A stretch of DNA of 38,818 bases from UBA12403 sp043808565. Lineage in GTDB: Bacteria; Patescibacteriota; Patescibacteriia; UBA9934; GWF2-40-263. The position numbers were made by a program, and so were the translations under genes. The stretch spans positions 1-38,818 of the forward strand of contig JAZDEQ010000006.1 of NCBI GenBank assembly GCA_043808565.1, given 5' to 3'. Positions 14,550-22,509 of this stretch are shown here, in pieces; position 1 is the stretch's first letter, and the number at the start of each line of letters is the position of its first letter. The notes beneath the pieces were generated by a model. That model had not been told where the DNA came from. It saw only the letters and a program-made list of their open reading frames with translations, and did not search any database.

Positions 14550-15644
14550 ATGAGTATCATCATTTCCCAAGACGGCAAAAAAGCCCAGAGGGTCGAAAAG
14601 GCCGAATTTGAAAAAGAAGGTTACCTTCAGAATTATATTCATGAAAACCCTGAATCGATTCCTGTCTATGAAATTGACGAAGATAAAAAGCTTTTTGTCG
14701 TGGCCAGAGAATTCCGTACCGAATCAGGCCCGATCGATGCTTTGGCTATTGATAAGGATGGCGATATTTATGTCGTGGAAACCAAACTATTCAAAAATCC
14801 AGACAAACGAACTGTAGTTGCTCAAGCCCTTGATTACGGTGCCTCGCTTTGGCGACACAGTGATTTTGGCGAATTCATGAATCGAATCAACGACGAAGTT
14901 AATAAAAAATTTCATGTCAGCTTTGAAGATAAAATAAAAGAATTTTTTGAAACCGACGACGAACAAATGGAAATAATCATCGAAGCAATGAAGACAAATC
15001 TTCATGATGGAAATATTAAATTCGTTATCTTAATGGATTCCATAACTGATCCGTTAAAAGATTTGATTGTTTACATCAACCAAAACAGCCAATTCGATAT
15101 CTTTGCCGTTCAAATGGAGTATTACAAACACGACGGCTATGAAATCATGATTCCCAAGTTGTTTGGGGTTGAGGTTAAAAAAAATATTGGAAATAAAATT
15201 TACAGTAATGCCCGAACAATGTGGGACGAGCAAAGTTTTATTGCTCAAGCTAAAGAAAAACTAAAAGAAGATGCTGATAAAATAATAGACCTTTACAGTT
15301 ATCTAAAAAATAATGCCGGTAGTATTAATTGGGGGACAGGAAATGCCAATAGTTCTTTTGCACCAATGATTGAAAAAATAAGCAAAACCCTTTCACCTTT
15401 CTCAATTTATTCAAACGGAACGATTCTCGTTAAGTTTAATTGGCTAAATAATCACCTTGAAAAACAAATATTTAATAAATATCTCGATGCTTTTATTGAG
15501 GAATTATTGAAAACAAAAATAAATATAACACGAGAAAAGTTATTGACTGAAAAATTTTATATTGAACCTAAAGAATTTTTAGAAAATTCTGAAGGCATCA
15601 CCCAAGCAATAAAAAAAATTATAAATAAAGAGGATGTGAATTAA
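14550..15644 (+). CDS. NucS/DUF91-like PD-(D/E)XK nuclease-fold protein
   Basis: 364 residues from ATG 14550 (MSIII). The frame extends to 14517, but those codons overlap the terminator of the previous gene. A region near residue 65 reads SGPIDALAIDKDGDIYVVETKL, with the nuclease-fold core D-x(n)-E-T-K that coordinates metal, as in NucS/DUF91-type enzymes. LQNYIHENPESIP just before is also typical of that family's lead helix. The C-terminal 200 residues are not recognised. It is followed 12 bases later by the TerB/PH-like gene. A role in DNA repair or defence is inference from the fold; no partner gene confirms it. Confidence 0.65.
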   Translation: MSIIISQDGKKAQRVEKAEFEKEGYLQNYIHENPESIPVYEIDEDKKLFVVAREFRTESGPIDALAIDKDGDIYVVETKLFKNPDKRTVVAQALDYGASLWRHSDFGEFMNRINDEVNKKFHVSFEDKIKEFFETDDEQMEIIIEAMKTNLHDGNIKFVILMDSITDPLKDLIVYINQNSQFDIFAVQMEYYKHDGYEIMIPKLFGVEVKKNIGNKIYSNARTMWDEQSFIAQAKEKLKEDADKIIDLYSYLKNNAGSINWGTGNANSSFAPMIEKISKTLSPFSIYSNGTILVKFNWLNNHLEKQIFNKYLDAFIEELLKTKINITREKLLTEKFYIEPKEFLENSEGITQAIKKIINKEDVN

Positions 15645-15656
15645 CCATCGATATTT

Positions 15657-16442
15657 ATGTTAGATTTCATAAAAAAATTTCTTACCAAGCGAGAAGGCAA
15701 GGATAAATACAATAAACTTCTGGAAAATTTTCTTTCTGACGGTAAGTTGGATGATAATGAAAAAGCGGAGTTGGAAAAATTGATCAAGGAGTATGGTTTT
15801 TCCAAAGAAGAACTATTTGACGCACAAAAAAGAGCCGGATCCTTTGCTTTTCAAAATATTATAAGCGACAGGAAAATAACCGATGAAGAAAAAAAGTCTC
15901 TTGAGGAGCTGATGGATTATTTCGGTGTAAGTCAAAAAGATTTTAACCTTGATCAGAAGGCCTTTAACAAATTTTATGCCCTTGGTCTTATCGAAAAGGG
16001 TATTTTTCCAGAAATCAAACAACACGATTTGGATATTATTTTCAAAAAAGGAGAAATTTTACACTGGGGTTGTCAGGCGGTTATGAAAAAATATAAAAAA
16101 ATCACTAACCGTGTCAGTTACGGCGGGCCAGTAGCTTCGATTAAAATCATGAAGGGTCTTAGATATAGGGTTGGTTCAGTCAATTTCTCTACTTCAACCA
16201 GTGAACATTTGGTTGTTGAGGATTCCGGGGCTTTCTGGGTCACTAATCAAAGATTAGGTTTTAGGGGTAAAAGGAAAAATTTTTCTTTTCCTTTTACCAA
16301 AATCCACGCCTTTGAATTAACACCGACCGGATTGGTAATTTCTAAGGAGGGCAAAGAAACTCCTTATATTATCGGACTGGATGATTATGATGTTCCGTGT
16401 ATGATTATTTCCCAAATTTTGAATGACCAAAGGGTTGATTAA
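15657..16442 (+). CDS. TerB-like plus bacterial PH-like domain protein
   Basis: 261 residues, start ATG 15657. The N-terminal 110 residues are acidic helices with two similar halves, FLSDGKLDDNEKAELEKLI and IISDRKITDEEKKSLEELM. This is the repeat pattern seen in TerB-like and EF-hand-like helical domains. The C-terminal part carries EHLVVEDSGAFWVTNQRLGF and a following basic beta strand (RGKRKNFSFPFTKI), the signature of bacterial PH-like domains. No membrane segment is present. It probably forms a unit with the upstream nuclease-fold gene (12-base gap). Its end overlaps the convergent terminase gene by 4 bases. Function unknown. Confidence 0.55.
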   Translation: MLDFIKKFLTKREGKDKYNKLLENFLSDGKLDDNEKAELEKLIKEYGFSKEELFDAQKRAGSFAFQNIISDRKITDEEKKSLEELMDYFGVSQKDFNLDQKAFNKFYALGLIEKGIFPEIKQHDLDIIFKKGEILHWGCQAVMKKYKKITNRVSYGGPVASIKIMKGLRYRVGSVNFSTSTSEHLVVEDSGAFWVTNQRLGFRGKRKNFSFPFTKIHAFELTPTGLVISKEGKETPYIIGLDDYDVPCMIISQILNDQRVD

Positions 16443-17950
16443 ATAACAAATATCATTGGCATAACCGGTTGACGATGATCCATTTTTAATATTTCCAAGA
16501 CACCGATGATAAAAGCGTCTGCTAAATCGTCATTTTTAGCTGTCGTTATATTGGTGATTTGATGTCCTAATTCATCGGAACCCAATCTGGGTAATAATAC
16601 AGTTCCGCCAACAACCGCTTCGGTAGTAAAAGATAGACGGGTAATTTTATCTAAACGAAAGTTTGGAACACCTTTAATTATCAGGGTTTTATCTTTGATT
16701 GCCTGGACTAACCAACCTTGAAAACCGTTATTTTCAATAAAAACAAAAACCTTACCATTTTTGTTAATTGTTTTGCCAAGCTCTTCAATCGTTTTTACTA
16801 TTTGTGCCATCTCCATTTTCTTGTTTATTAAATGAGCAACATAAATTTTTAAGTTTTCTTCCCAACCAAAGACATAGAAAGAAATTATACCAGTGAAGTC
16901 AGAACTAGAACCCTGTGTAGCGGCTGGATCAACGGCGATAGCGGAAAATCTGAATTCGTGTTCATCGTCAAACGGCGGAAGTTTGTCGTAATAATGAATG
17001 TATTTTTTATCAATAACTTCTGAATAATCGGAGATAATTTTTAACATATTTTCTCGTAGCCAAGTTCTTTCGTTTATGCCCTTAGCGTGTTTTTCATTTT
17101 CAATATCTTCGACCGTGGGATATTTTCCTGGCCAAGTCGGCTCACCATCGATGTCAATTATTGGAAATTCGCAATATACTCCACCCATAATTTTGTTTTG
17201 AATTTTTTCTTTAAATCGAGAGATAACCGAATCTTCGTGTAAGAGATTGCCGACTAAAATATAGGTGGTATTCAAATCGCCGAGACTTAAAATGTCAGCA
17301 TTTAGCCATTCATCGGTTTTATCGCGGGATTCTTTGGTTCTGACTGTATCGGTATCCTCGATATCATCGATGATAACAACATCTGGCCGATAATTTTTAA
17401 ACCGAATACCACGAACACTTTGTTCTCGGCTAATAGCAGTGATTCGGGCGCCATATTTTGGTAACGAAATAGTGTCGGCATTCCAAGGAGAATTATCAAA
17501 AACAAACGGACCAAAATCTTGTTTCAAAAGTTCGTTAGTTTCAAATTCGTTTCTAACATTAACCATAAGATTTTGAGCCTGTTTTTGAGTTAGACCGGCA
17601 AGAATAACATGCTTTTTTTCTTGTCGACCAAGAATTGCCCAGATGGGATAAGAAGTGCTAAGAATTGTTGATTTTCCAGAGCCCCTAAAAGCAACAATTT
17701 CCGCAAAGTGGATATTTTCTTTTTGGGTTATCTTAAATATCTCTTTTTGAAAATCCGCTGTTTCATATTGGGTTATCTTAAATATCTCTTTTTGAAAATC
17801 CGCTGTTTCATATTTTATATAGTGCGAAAAATAAATATGACAAAACCAATAATGGTTTTCCATAGCTAATTTTCGTCGAGTAATTGGATTAGAAATTATT
17901 TTTTTGATTTCTTCTTCGTTGAGAGGAAGATTAAATTCAGAATCAGACAT
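16439..17950 (-). CDS. terL: Phage-type terminase large subunit (TerL)
   Basis: Motor/nuclease of phage DNA packaging. The ATPase half carries Walker A FRGSGKST, then LAGLTQKQAQNLM and Walker B VVIIDDIED. The RNase H-like nuclease half carries AVDPAATQGSSSDFTG, IENNGFQGW and NDDLADAFIIG, which hold the metal-binding acidic residues. At 503 residues the length is normal. Near residue 50 a 15-residue block, YETADFQKEIFKITQ, occurs twice in tandem because of an exact 45-bp duplication. It lies before Walker A and keeps the frame, so activity may survive. The gene is the last of a minus-strand set with TerS and two methyltransferases. No portal, capsid or tail gene is in the window. Confidence 0.88.
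   Translation of the reverse strand: MSDSEFNLPLNEEEIKKIISNPITRRKLAMENHYWFCHIYFSHYIKYETADFQKEIFKITQYETADFQKEIFKITQKENIHFAEIVAFRGSGKSTILSTSYPIWAILGRQEKKHVILAGLTQKQAQNLMVNVRNEFETNELLKQDFGPFVFDNSPWNADTISLPKYGARITAISREQSVRGIRFKNYRPDVVIIDDIEDTDTVRTKESRDKTDEWLNADILSLGDLNTTYILVGNLLHEDSVISRFKEKIQNKIMGGVYCEFPIIDIDGEPTWPGKYPTVEDIENEKHAKGINERTWLRENMLKIISDYSEVIDKKYIHYYDKLPPFDDEHEFRFSAIAVDPAATQGSSSDFTGIISFYVFGWEENLKIYVAHLINKKMEMAQIVKTIEELGKTINKNGKVFVFIENNGFQGWLVQAIKDKTLIIKGVPNFRLDKITRLSFTTEAVVGGTVLLPRLGSDELGHQITNITTAKNDDLADAFIIGVLEILKMDHRQPVMPMIFVI
17725..17814 (-). repeat. Exact 45-bp tandem duplication inside terL
   Basis: The unit 17725-17769 is repeated without mismatch at 17770-17814. It adds 15 codons in frame. 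Perfect identity points to a very recent duplication or an assembly slip. Confidence 0.9.
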
Positions 17951-17999
17951 ATCGTTAGTTATTGTTATTTGAATTAATAATTTGATCTTCGACCTCGTC

Positions 18000-18383
18000 C
18001 TATTTTATCAACGAAGCCATGGTTAGAGCTTTCATAATTAACTCTTCTTGTTCCGGAGTTAATTTTCCGTCAGTTTTAACCTGCCCTTCGATTTCGATTT
18101 TGTTTTTATAATCTTTGTGGTGACTCTTAAGCCACAGGGCAATGGCTCCAAGTTCGCCGTCTCTAATTAAGGAGATTAATTGATGTTCGGCCAAATCATT
18201 GATCAGGTGTTTACCTTGCAAAAGAGCGTCTTCCACTTCCAAAGAAAATTTTTCATCGCTATTTTTCCAGCGGTAAAAGCTGGTACGGCCAATGCTAAGT
18301 TTTTCACAGACTGCTTCGATGATTGGTAGTTTTTTAAGTTGTTCAATCATCATTTTTTTATTTTGTTTAGTTTTTTCTAGCAT
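18000..18383 (-). CDS. Terminase small subunit-like DNA-binding protein (TerS)
   Basis: 127 residues. The N-terminal helix-turn-helix reads IIEAVCEKLSIGRTSFYRWK, the arrangement found in phage terminase small subunits that recognise packaging sites. A helical middle follows (EDALLQGKHLINDLAEHQLI and the GELGAIALWLKSHHKDY motif typical of this family). The C-terminus is charged (TPEQEELIMKAL). It sits 49 bases upstream of terL and 5 bases downstream of a methyltransferase gene on the same strand, the usual position. A plain regulator is possible, but the position next to TerL favours TerS. Confidence 0.75.
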   Translation of the reverse strand: MLEKTKQNKKMMIEQLKKLPIIEAVCEKLSIGRTSFYRWKNSDEKFSLEVEDALLQGKHLINDLAEHQLISLIRDGELGAIALWLKSHHKDYKNKIEIEGQVKTDGKLTPEQEELIMKALTMASLIK

Positions 18384-18388
18384 AGTTT

Positions 18389-19168
18389 TCAGCTTATTTT
18401 TTTAGCTTTTAATCCAGTCAACGCCTCCCATCTTTGAATGGTGGTTAAACAATAGTCGGGATCAATTTCAATACCCAAACACTTGCGATGAGTTTGTTCA
18501 GCGGCAATTATCAAACTGCCCGAGCCAAGAAATCCATCCCAAACCGTATCGTCGAGGTTGGTGCTGTTGAGAATAAGGTTTCGTAATAAACCAATCGGCT
18601 TCATCGAAGGATGCGCTTTGCTTCGATTTGGTTTGGGATAAAACAGAACGCTTTTATCTTTAGCTTTGCGAAATTCATGAGTGCCATACCAACCATAGGC
18701 AATTAGTTCGTGCATTGGCAGATAGTCCAGCCTTCCGATAACTGCATGATTTTTTATCCAAATCAAAAGCTGAGAAAATTTTAATCCGCTGTCCACCATG
18801 GCTTCACGTAAAGGAAAAATCATTTTGTCGCTATTGAAAATATAAAGTGAATTCTTTTTCTCAAGAAAAGGAATGATGTTTTGCAACCATTTTTGATTAA
18901 ACTCCTTGTACTCCTCGTCAGTTTGCAAATGATCATTAATAATATCTTTAGGACAACTCAATTTTTGACCGCACCAAGCCTTGCTTTGGTTTACATCAAC
19001 CCCATAGGGAATATCAGAAATTACTGCTTTAATCTTTCGGTTCTTTAGGAAATCTTTGACCATTTCTTTGTTCAAGGAGTCGCCACACAAAAGAAAATGT
19101 TCGCCAAGTTGAAAACGGTCTCCGAATTTAATTGAGTTTTTTAGCCTTTTGGCCGGTAAGGTCTTCAT
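18389..19168 (-). CDS. Phage-type DNA methyltransferase (DIPY motif)
   Basis: 259 residues. The frame opens with FGDRFQLGEHFLLCGDS, common in phage methyltransferases. Motif IV reads SDIPYGVD, with isoleucine in place of the first proline of DPPY. Motif I, DGFLGSGS, is near the C-terminus followed by KCLGIEIDPDYC, so the order is the beta class. It would methylate adenine or cytosine at the exocyclic amine. Its first 41 bases overlap the end of the ParB-methyltransferase gene in another frame. Both proteins end in closely similar sequences (EALTGLKAKKIS and EDLTGQKAKKLN), so the pair arose by duplication of a methyltransferase domain. An internal start is possible. Confidence 0.75.
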   Translation of the reverse strand: MKTLPAKRLKNSIKFGDRFQLGEHFLLCGDSLNKEMVKDFLKNRKIKAVISDIPYGVDVNQSKAWCGQKLSCPKDIINDHLQTDEEYKEFNQKWLQNIIPFLEKKNSLYIFNSDKMIFPLREAMVDSGLKFSQLLIWIKNHAVIGRLDYLPMHELIAYGWYGTHEFRKAKDKSVLFYPKPNRSKAHPSMKPIGLLRNLILNSTNLDDTVWDGFLGSGSLIIAAEQTHRKCLGIEIDPDYCLTTIQRWEALTGLKAKKIS

Positions 19169-20414
19169 AGCGATTTAAGATTAATTGACAAAAAATTGGT
19201 TCGATGTCGCAAAGGTAGGCTCGGCGTTTTAATTGCTCGCAACTAATGGCCAAGCTACCGCTTCCGGCACACAAATCTAAAACAATATCGCCGGGGCGAG
19301 TGCAACGCCTTAAAAACTTCTCATGGAGAGAGGGCGGTTTTTCCGTTGCATGATGATATTGCTGTCCTGGTAGTCTTTTAACTAACCAAATATCCAACAA
19401 GTCTAGAATGTCTTCGAGCGTTCGGTTTCCAGTACCGATTTCTGGATTCATAATTTCGTTAAAGTTTTTTATATTGGATAAAAAAGGCTTACCTTTAGTG
19501 CCATAAATACAGGGTTCATAACACTTATTGAACGCTACCTGCGGCGTGGCATTTTGATTGTTTTTGATCCACAAACAAACTCGCTTATTTTCCAATCCAA
19601 CCTCTCGGTAAATTTCTTGAAAAAGTCCGATATATTTTTGATCAGACCAACCAAAAAAATGGCAATTATCAGACATAACACTCAAAGCGTTGACGATAAT
19701 TTGTTTGATGAATTTTTTGTATTCCGTGTCGCTTTTATGGTCGTTGGTGTGTCCACCGTATTTACCTTTTTTCCCTCCGATACCGCCATCATAGTCTAGA
19801 GAAATGTTGTACACAAAATCGATGTTGGCGGTTGCTGGTCTTTCCTTTCCCACTAGTTTTTTTACGATTTCTGGATCAGTGCTGTCACCGCAGATTAATT
19901 TGTGAAGGCCAAAGGAAAACAAATCGCCCGGTTTAATATCCGTGGTTTTTATTTTGGCCAATTCTTTTTCAATCTGAAAATCGTCATCTTCCACGGCCAG
20001 TTGAGAATCCCAGATATTAGACAAATCAAAATCATCGAAACCGATGTTGAGCAGTAAGTCGGCATCGAATTCTTTTAGTAAGTCATAATCCCAAGAACCG
20101 TGGTTGGCATTGCTACGCAAGAGATACTCCTTGTATTCTTCATCGGTTAATTCGCGGTTACTAACTCGAACATCGATTTCTTCTTCGCCTCGACCTAAGA
20201 GTTGAAGGACTTTTACCCTCTGGTGTCCTGCGGCAATCCGACCACTCGGGGTTACGGCCGGAATTTCAGCCAGATTAAATTTTTGCAAACTGGCCTTTAG
20301 TGCTTCGGTTTGTTGGGGCGAAAGCGTTCGGGGGTTCTTATCGAACGGAACAAGATCGTTGACGCGTCGTGTCTCGTTGTGCCAAGAGATTGGCAATGGT
20401 TTTTTGGTTGGCAT
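19128..20414 (-). CDS. ParB-like domain fused to a DNA methyltransferase domain
   Basis: 428 residues. The N-terminus is ParB/Srx-like: VNDLVPFDKNPRTLSPQQ, then GRIAAGHQRVKVLQLLG, which holds the nucleotide-binding G-H-Q-R. The methyltransferase half begins IKPGDLFSFGLHKLICGDS. The motif IV position reads IDFVYNISLDY, where DPPY has become DFVY, so catalysis is doubtful. Motif I is intact (DLCAGSGS, then RRAYLCDIEP). Such fusions are common in phages and integrated elements next to terminase genes. It is the first gene of the minus-strand packaging set. It may act in DNA binding or in concert with the second methyltransferase, which keeps more of the catalytic motif. Confidence 0.78.
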   Translation of the reverse strand: MPTKKPLPISWHNETRRVNDLVPFDKNPRTLSPQQTEALKASLQKFNLAEIPAVTPSGRIAAGHQRVKVLQLLGRGEEEIDVRVSNRELTDEEYKEYLLRSNANHGSWDYDLLKEFDADLLLNIGFDDFDLSNIWDSQLAVEDDDFQIEKELAKIKTTDIKPGDLFSFGLHKLICGDSTDPEIVKKLVGKERPATANIDFVYNISLDYDGGIGGKKGKYGGHTNDHKSDTEYKKFIKQIIVNALSVMSDNCHFFGWSDQKYIGLFQEIYREVGLENKRVCLWIKNNQNATPQVAFNKCYEPCIYGTKGKPFLSNIKNFNEIMNPEIGTGNRTLEDILDLLDIWLVKRLPGQQYHHATEKPPSLHEKFLRRCTRPGDIVLDLCAGSGSLAISCEQLKRRAYLCDIEPIFCQLILNRYEDLTGQKAKKLN

Positions 20415-20509
20415 AAATTTTGCATTTAATAATTAAATTATCGTCAAAATAAAAGTACCAGACTCTTAGAAGTACCTCATTATAGAGTCGAGAAAACCAA
20501 AAAAAATAA

Positions 20510-20535
20510 AAAAAGACCGAATTTTCAGTCTTTTT
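20510..20535. terminator. Bidirectional terminator between two minus-strand genes
   Basis: AAAAAGAC (20510-20517) and GTCTTTTT (20528-20535) form an 8-bp stem with a 10-base loop. It ends the 20570-21280 transcript. The rest of the 20415-20569 gap holds a GACTCT/AGAGTC inverted repeat (20461-20488) of unknown use. Confidence 0.7.
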
Positions 20536-20569
20536 CATTTAGTTATTCACTCTAGATAGGGGGTACTTT

Positions 20570-21280
20570 CTAGCCCTCAATGTAATATTTCGGATTAATT
20601 CTATAACCACTGTGCGGTTTAGAATCTATTAAATTAAGTTTTAATTCTTTTTCGGTTTTAAATTTAAAAATTCGTCTTGCAATGCAATTAATTTCGTTAA
20701 TTGCTTTGCTGACAGATTTTATGTTTTTATAATTTGTTCTTTCTACAATAATTTGTGTGGCCAAAAATGATTCATTTTTCTGTTGATGTTTTACTAAAAG
20801 ATCTAAAATTTCTAATCGGTGTCCACTTTTGTGTAAAAAATAACATTGTTTTGGATTATTTTTTTTATATAAATCTCCTTCGGGTGTTAGAACGAAAATT
20901 TCCGTTGTTGATCTTTTTGGATTAAACTCTTTTTTCAGTATTTCAGCCGCCTGTCTTGTTAGCGATTTGATTATTTTTTCGTTTAGGTTTGTTGCTTGTT
21001 TTTTTGACGTAATCCTAATTTTTATTTCAGGATTTTGTATAGTTTTTATTAAATGTTCGTATTGTTTTTGGGTTTCAGTTGTTAATTTTATTATTCCCGA
21101 TTCATTAAATTCTTTTTGCAACTTTTGAGCCATCTCTACAAATGGGGCGATGCTTGATTTTATTTCAATATTTAATTTTTTTAATTCTTCTTCGACTTTT
21201 AATTTATACTCCGGAGTTTTTCTGTATTCTCTTACCGTCATACTTAAATTTTTTTGTAATTTTTTAGGGTCAACTTGCAT
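20570..21280 (-). CDS. Coiled-coil protein with a possible winged-helix C-terminus
   Basis: 236 residues, lysine and glutamate rich. The N-terminal 130 residues are predicted helical/coiled coil (EYRKTPEYKLKVEEELKKL, EMAQKLQKEFNESG). From about residue 145 the pattern LHKSGHRLEILDLLVKHQ, then an SKAINEINCIARRIF helix and a terminal HSGYRINPKYYI hairpin resembles an OmpR-type winged helix, whose wing typically ends G-Y-R. That would make it a DNA-binding regulator of the adjoining packaging genes; this is inference. It has its own terminator and lies beside the structured non-coding element at 21450-21622. Confidence 0.5.
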   Translation of the reverse strand: MQVDPKKLQKNLSMTVREYRKTPEYKLKVEEELKKLNIEIKSSIAPFVEMAQKLQKEFNESGIIKLTTETQKQYEHLIKTIQNPEIKIRITSKKQATNLNEKIIKSLTRQAAEILKKEFNPKRSTTEIFVLTPEGDLYKKNNPKQCYFLHKSGHRLEILDLLVKHQQKNESFLATQIIVERTNYKNIKSVSKAINEINCIARRIFKFKTEKELKLNLIDSKPHSGYRINPKYYIEG

Positions 21281-21450
21281 AATATTTTTTAATTAAAAAT
21301 TAAACAGCAGTTTCGGTTAAATACATGTTATCTTTTTCGAATCTTAATATACAAGAGGATAACAATGTAAATGTAATTGTTTAAACCGCTAAAATCTCCA
21401 AAATCGTCAAAACATCCAAAACCACGTTTTTTTATCGAAAACGGAACACA

Positions 21451-21489
21451 AAAAACGGCCTTAAGGCGTGTGCCATTTGTGCCGTTTTT
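21451..21489. terminator. Strong terminator-like hairpin
   Basis: AAAAACGGC (21451-21459) pairs perfectly with GCCGTTTTT (21481-21489) around a 21-base loop that contains its own GGC/GCC pairing. No coding gene ends here on either strand, so it most likely terminates a non-coding minus-strand transcript from about 21640. Confidence 0.65.
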
Positions 21490-21497
21490 GAAAAAAG

Positions 21498-21622
21498 ATG
21501 GCTAGACCGTAGTCCCTGTGCTAAAATGTTCTAAACTTCAGGAAACCCTTTGAAAACCCAGGTTCAGTACCGTGGTGTCCTGCCAACCTGTGATCTGGTG
21601 TTTCAGAGACTGAGGTCTATCG
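21498..21622. ncRNA. Structured non-coding element, class unknown, strand uncertain
   Basis: Nested pairings on the plus strand: TAGACC (21504-21509) with GGTCTA (21614-21619); ACTTCAG (21535-21541) with CTGAGGT (21610-21616, sharing three bases with the previous stem); GAAAC (21542-21546) with GTTTC (21600-21604); CAGGTT (21559-21564) with AACCTG (21585-21590). The terminator at 21451-21489 would end a minus-strand RNA of about 190 nt. The 21281-21653 gap has no open frame worth calling. A leader of the gene at 21654 is the alternative. Confidence 0.4.
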
Positions 21623-21653
21623 ACAAAGCAATTTGTTTTCAATTAAAAAACAT

Positions 21654-22328
21654 ATGACAAAATTTCAAAAAATTCTCCCATGGCTTTGTTGTCTAATTCT
21701 CTTGCTTGCCGGCTCGATATTTTTTGTTTATCAGCAACAGAGTTGCTCAACAAAAGATTCGGTAACAATCACCGAAGCAGAAAGTACAGTTTCCGAAATC
21801 GCTATTACAAACTGCCAAAAAAGCGGCGGTTCATATTCAAAATCGGAAAATATCTGTGTTTGTTCGATAGAGTACGACGAGCAGTTAAAATATGATTCTG
21901 ATACTGGATATTGTATGTCGGCTTTTGGTACTCCGGGCGGGGAGTTGGGGGAAACAGCGAGAAAACTACAAGCTTTTGAAATTCTTTCTAATGAAAATCA
22001 ATCTGAACTTTTGGGTCCGATTAGTTACAACTGTAAGTTAAGTGGCGGAGAATTTGTTGATTCTGTTTGTGTTTGTCCAATTGAGGAACAACTCGGTCAA
22101 ACACAAGAAATGATGTACGATAAAAATTCAGGATTTTGTCAGACGACACATGGTGGATCAGGTGGCGACGCATTTGCCGCTGGATCCGGATTGCCTTGGG
22201 GTCATTACGGTTATTATAACGACATCGTTGACTATTGGTGTGACGAAAGCGGTGGTAGTAAATCAGGCGCGGCTTGTCTTTGTACATCTGGTGAGAATTA
22301 CAACAAGACAACTGGTCGTTGCGAATAA
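21654..22328 (+). CDS. Exported protein with three cysteine-rich repeats
   Basis: 224 residues, start ATG 21654 (MTKFQKILPW). One hydrophobic segment (LCCLILLLAGSIFFVY) is a membrane anchor or signal. Three copies of one cysteine pattern follow: NCQKSGGSYSKSENICVC...DSDTGYC; NCKLSGGEFVDSVCVC...DKNSGFC; WCDESGGSKSGAACLC...NKTTGRC. Each has C-x3-SGG, a C-x-C pair and a final TG/SG-x-C, four cysteines that could form two disulfides. The linkers are Gly/Ser rich. I recognise no named family. It is presumably displayed on the cell surface. A terminator follows, so it is transcribed alone or with the upstream leader. Confidence 0.65.
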   Translation: MTKFQKILPWLCCLILLLAGSIFFVYQQQSCSTKDSVTITEAESTVSEIAITNCQKSGGSYSKSENICVCSIEYDEQLKYDSDTGYCMSAFGTPGGELGETARKLQAFEILSNENQSELLGPISYNCKLSGGEFVDSVCVCPIEEQLGQTQEMMYDKNSGFCQTTHGGSGGDAFAAGSGLPWGHYGYYNDIVDYWCDESGGSKSGAACLCTSGENYNKTTGRCE

Positions 22329-22355
22329 AAATTGAATTTTTGGAAACCGGCGGTT

Positions 22356-22390
22356 AAAAAATCACCAGATTCAGTTTTGGTGGTTTTTTT
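22356..22390 (+). terminator. Intrinsic terminator after the cysteine-repeat gene
   Basis: AAAAAATCACCA (22356-22367) pairs with TGGTGGTTTTTT (from 22378) with one wobble, leading into a T7 run. A weaker AAACCCTT/AAGGGGTTT hairpin follows at 22419-22442. Confidence 0.75.
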
Positions 22391-22455
22391 GAGTATCGCT
22401 ATTTAAAATTACCAAATAAAACCCTTGTAAAATAAGGGGTTTAAGTCGATTTTTA

Positions 22456-22488
22456 CAAATTGCTACTTTAGTAGCAATTTGCTATTAT
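22456..22488 (+). promoter_or_regulatory. Palindromic operator overlapping the promoter of the DUF4143 ATPase gene
   Basis: CAAATTGCTAC (22456-22466) and GTAGCAATTTG (22471-22481) form a perfect 11-bp inverted repeat around TTTA. A promoter can be read through it: -35 TTGCTA (22460-22465), 17-base spacer and -10 TATTAT (22483-22488). Any protein on the palindrome would block RNA polymerase. The -10 box overlaps the upstream GTG at 22489, so translation should start at ATG 22510. Confidence 0.65.
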
Positions 22489-22509
22489 GTGTTTATTAAC
22501 AAAGAATTT

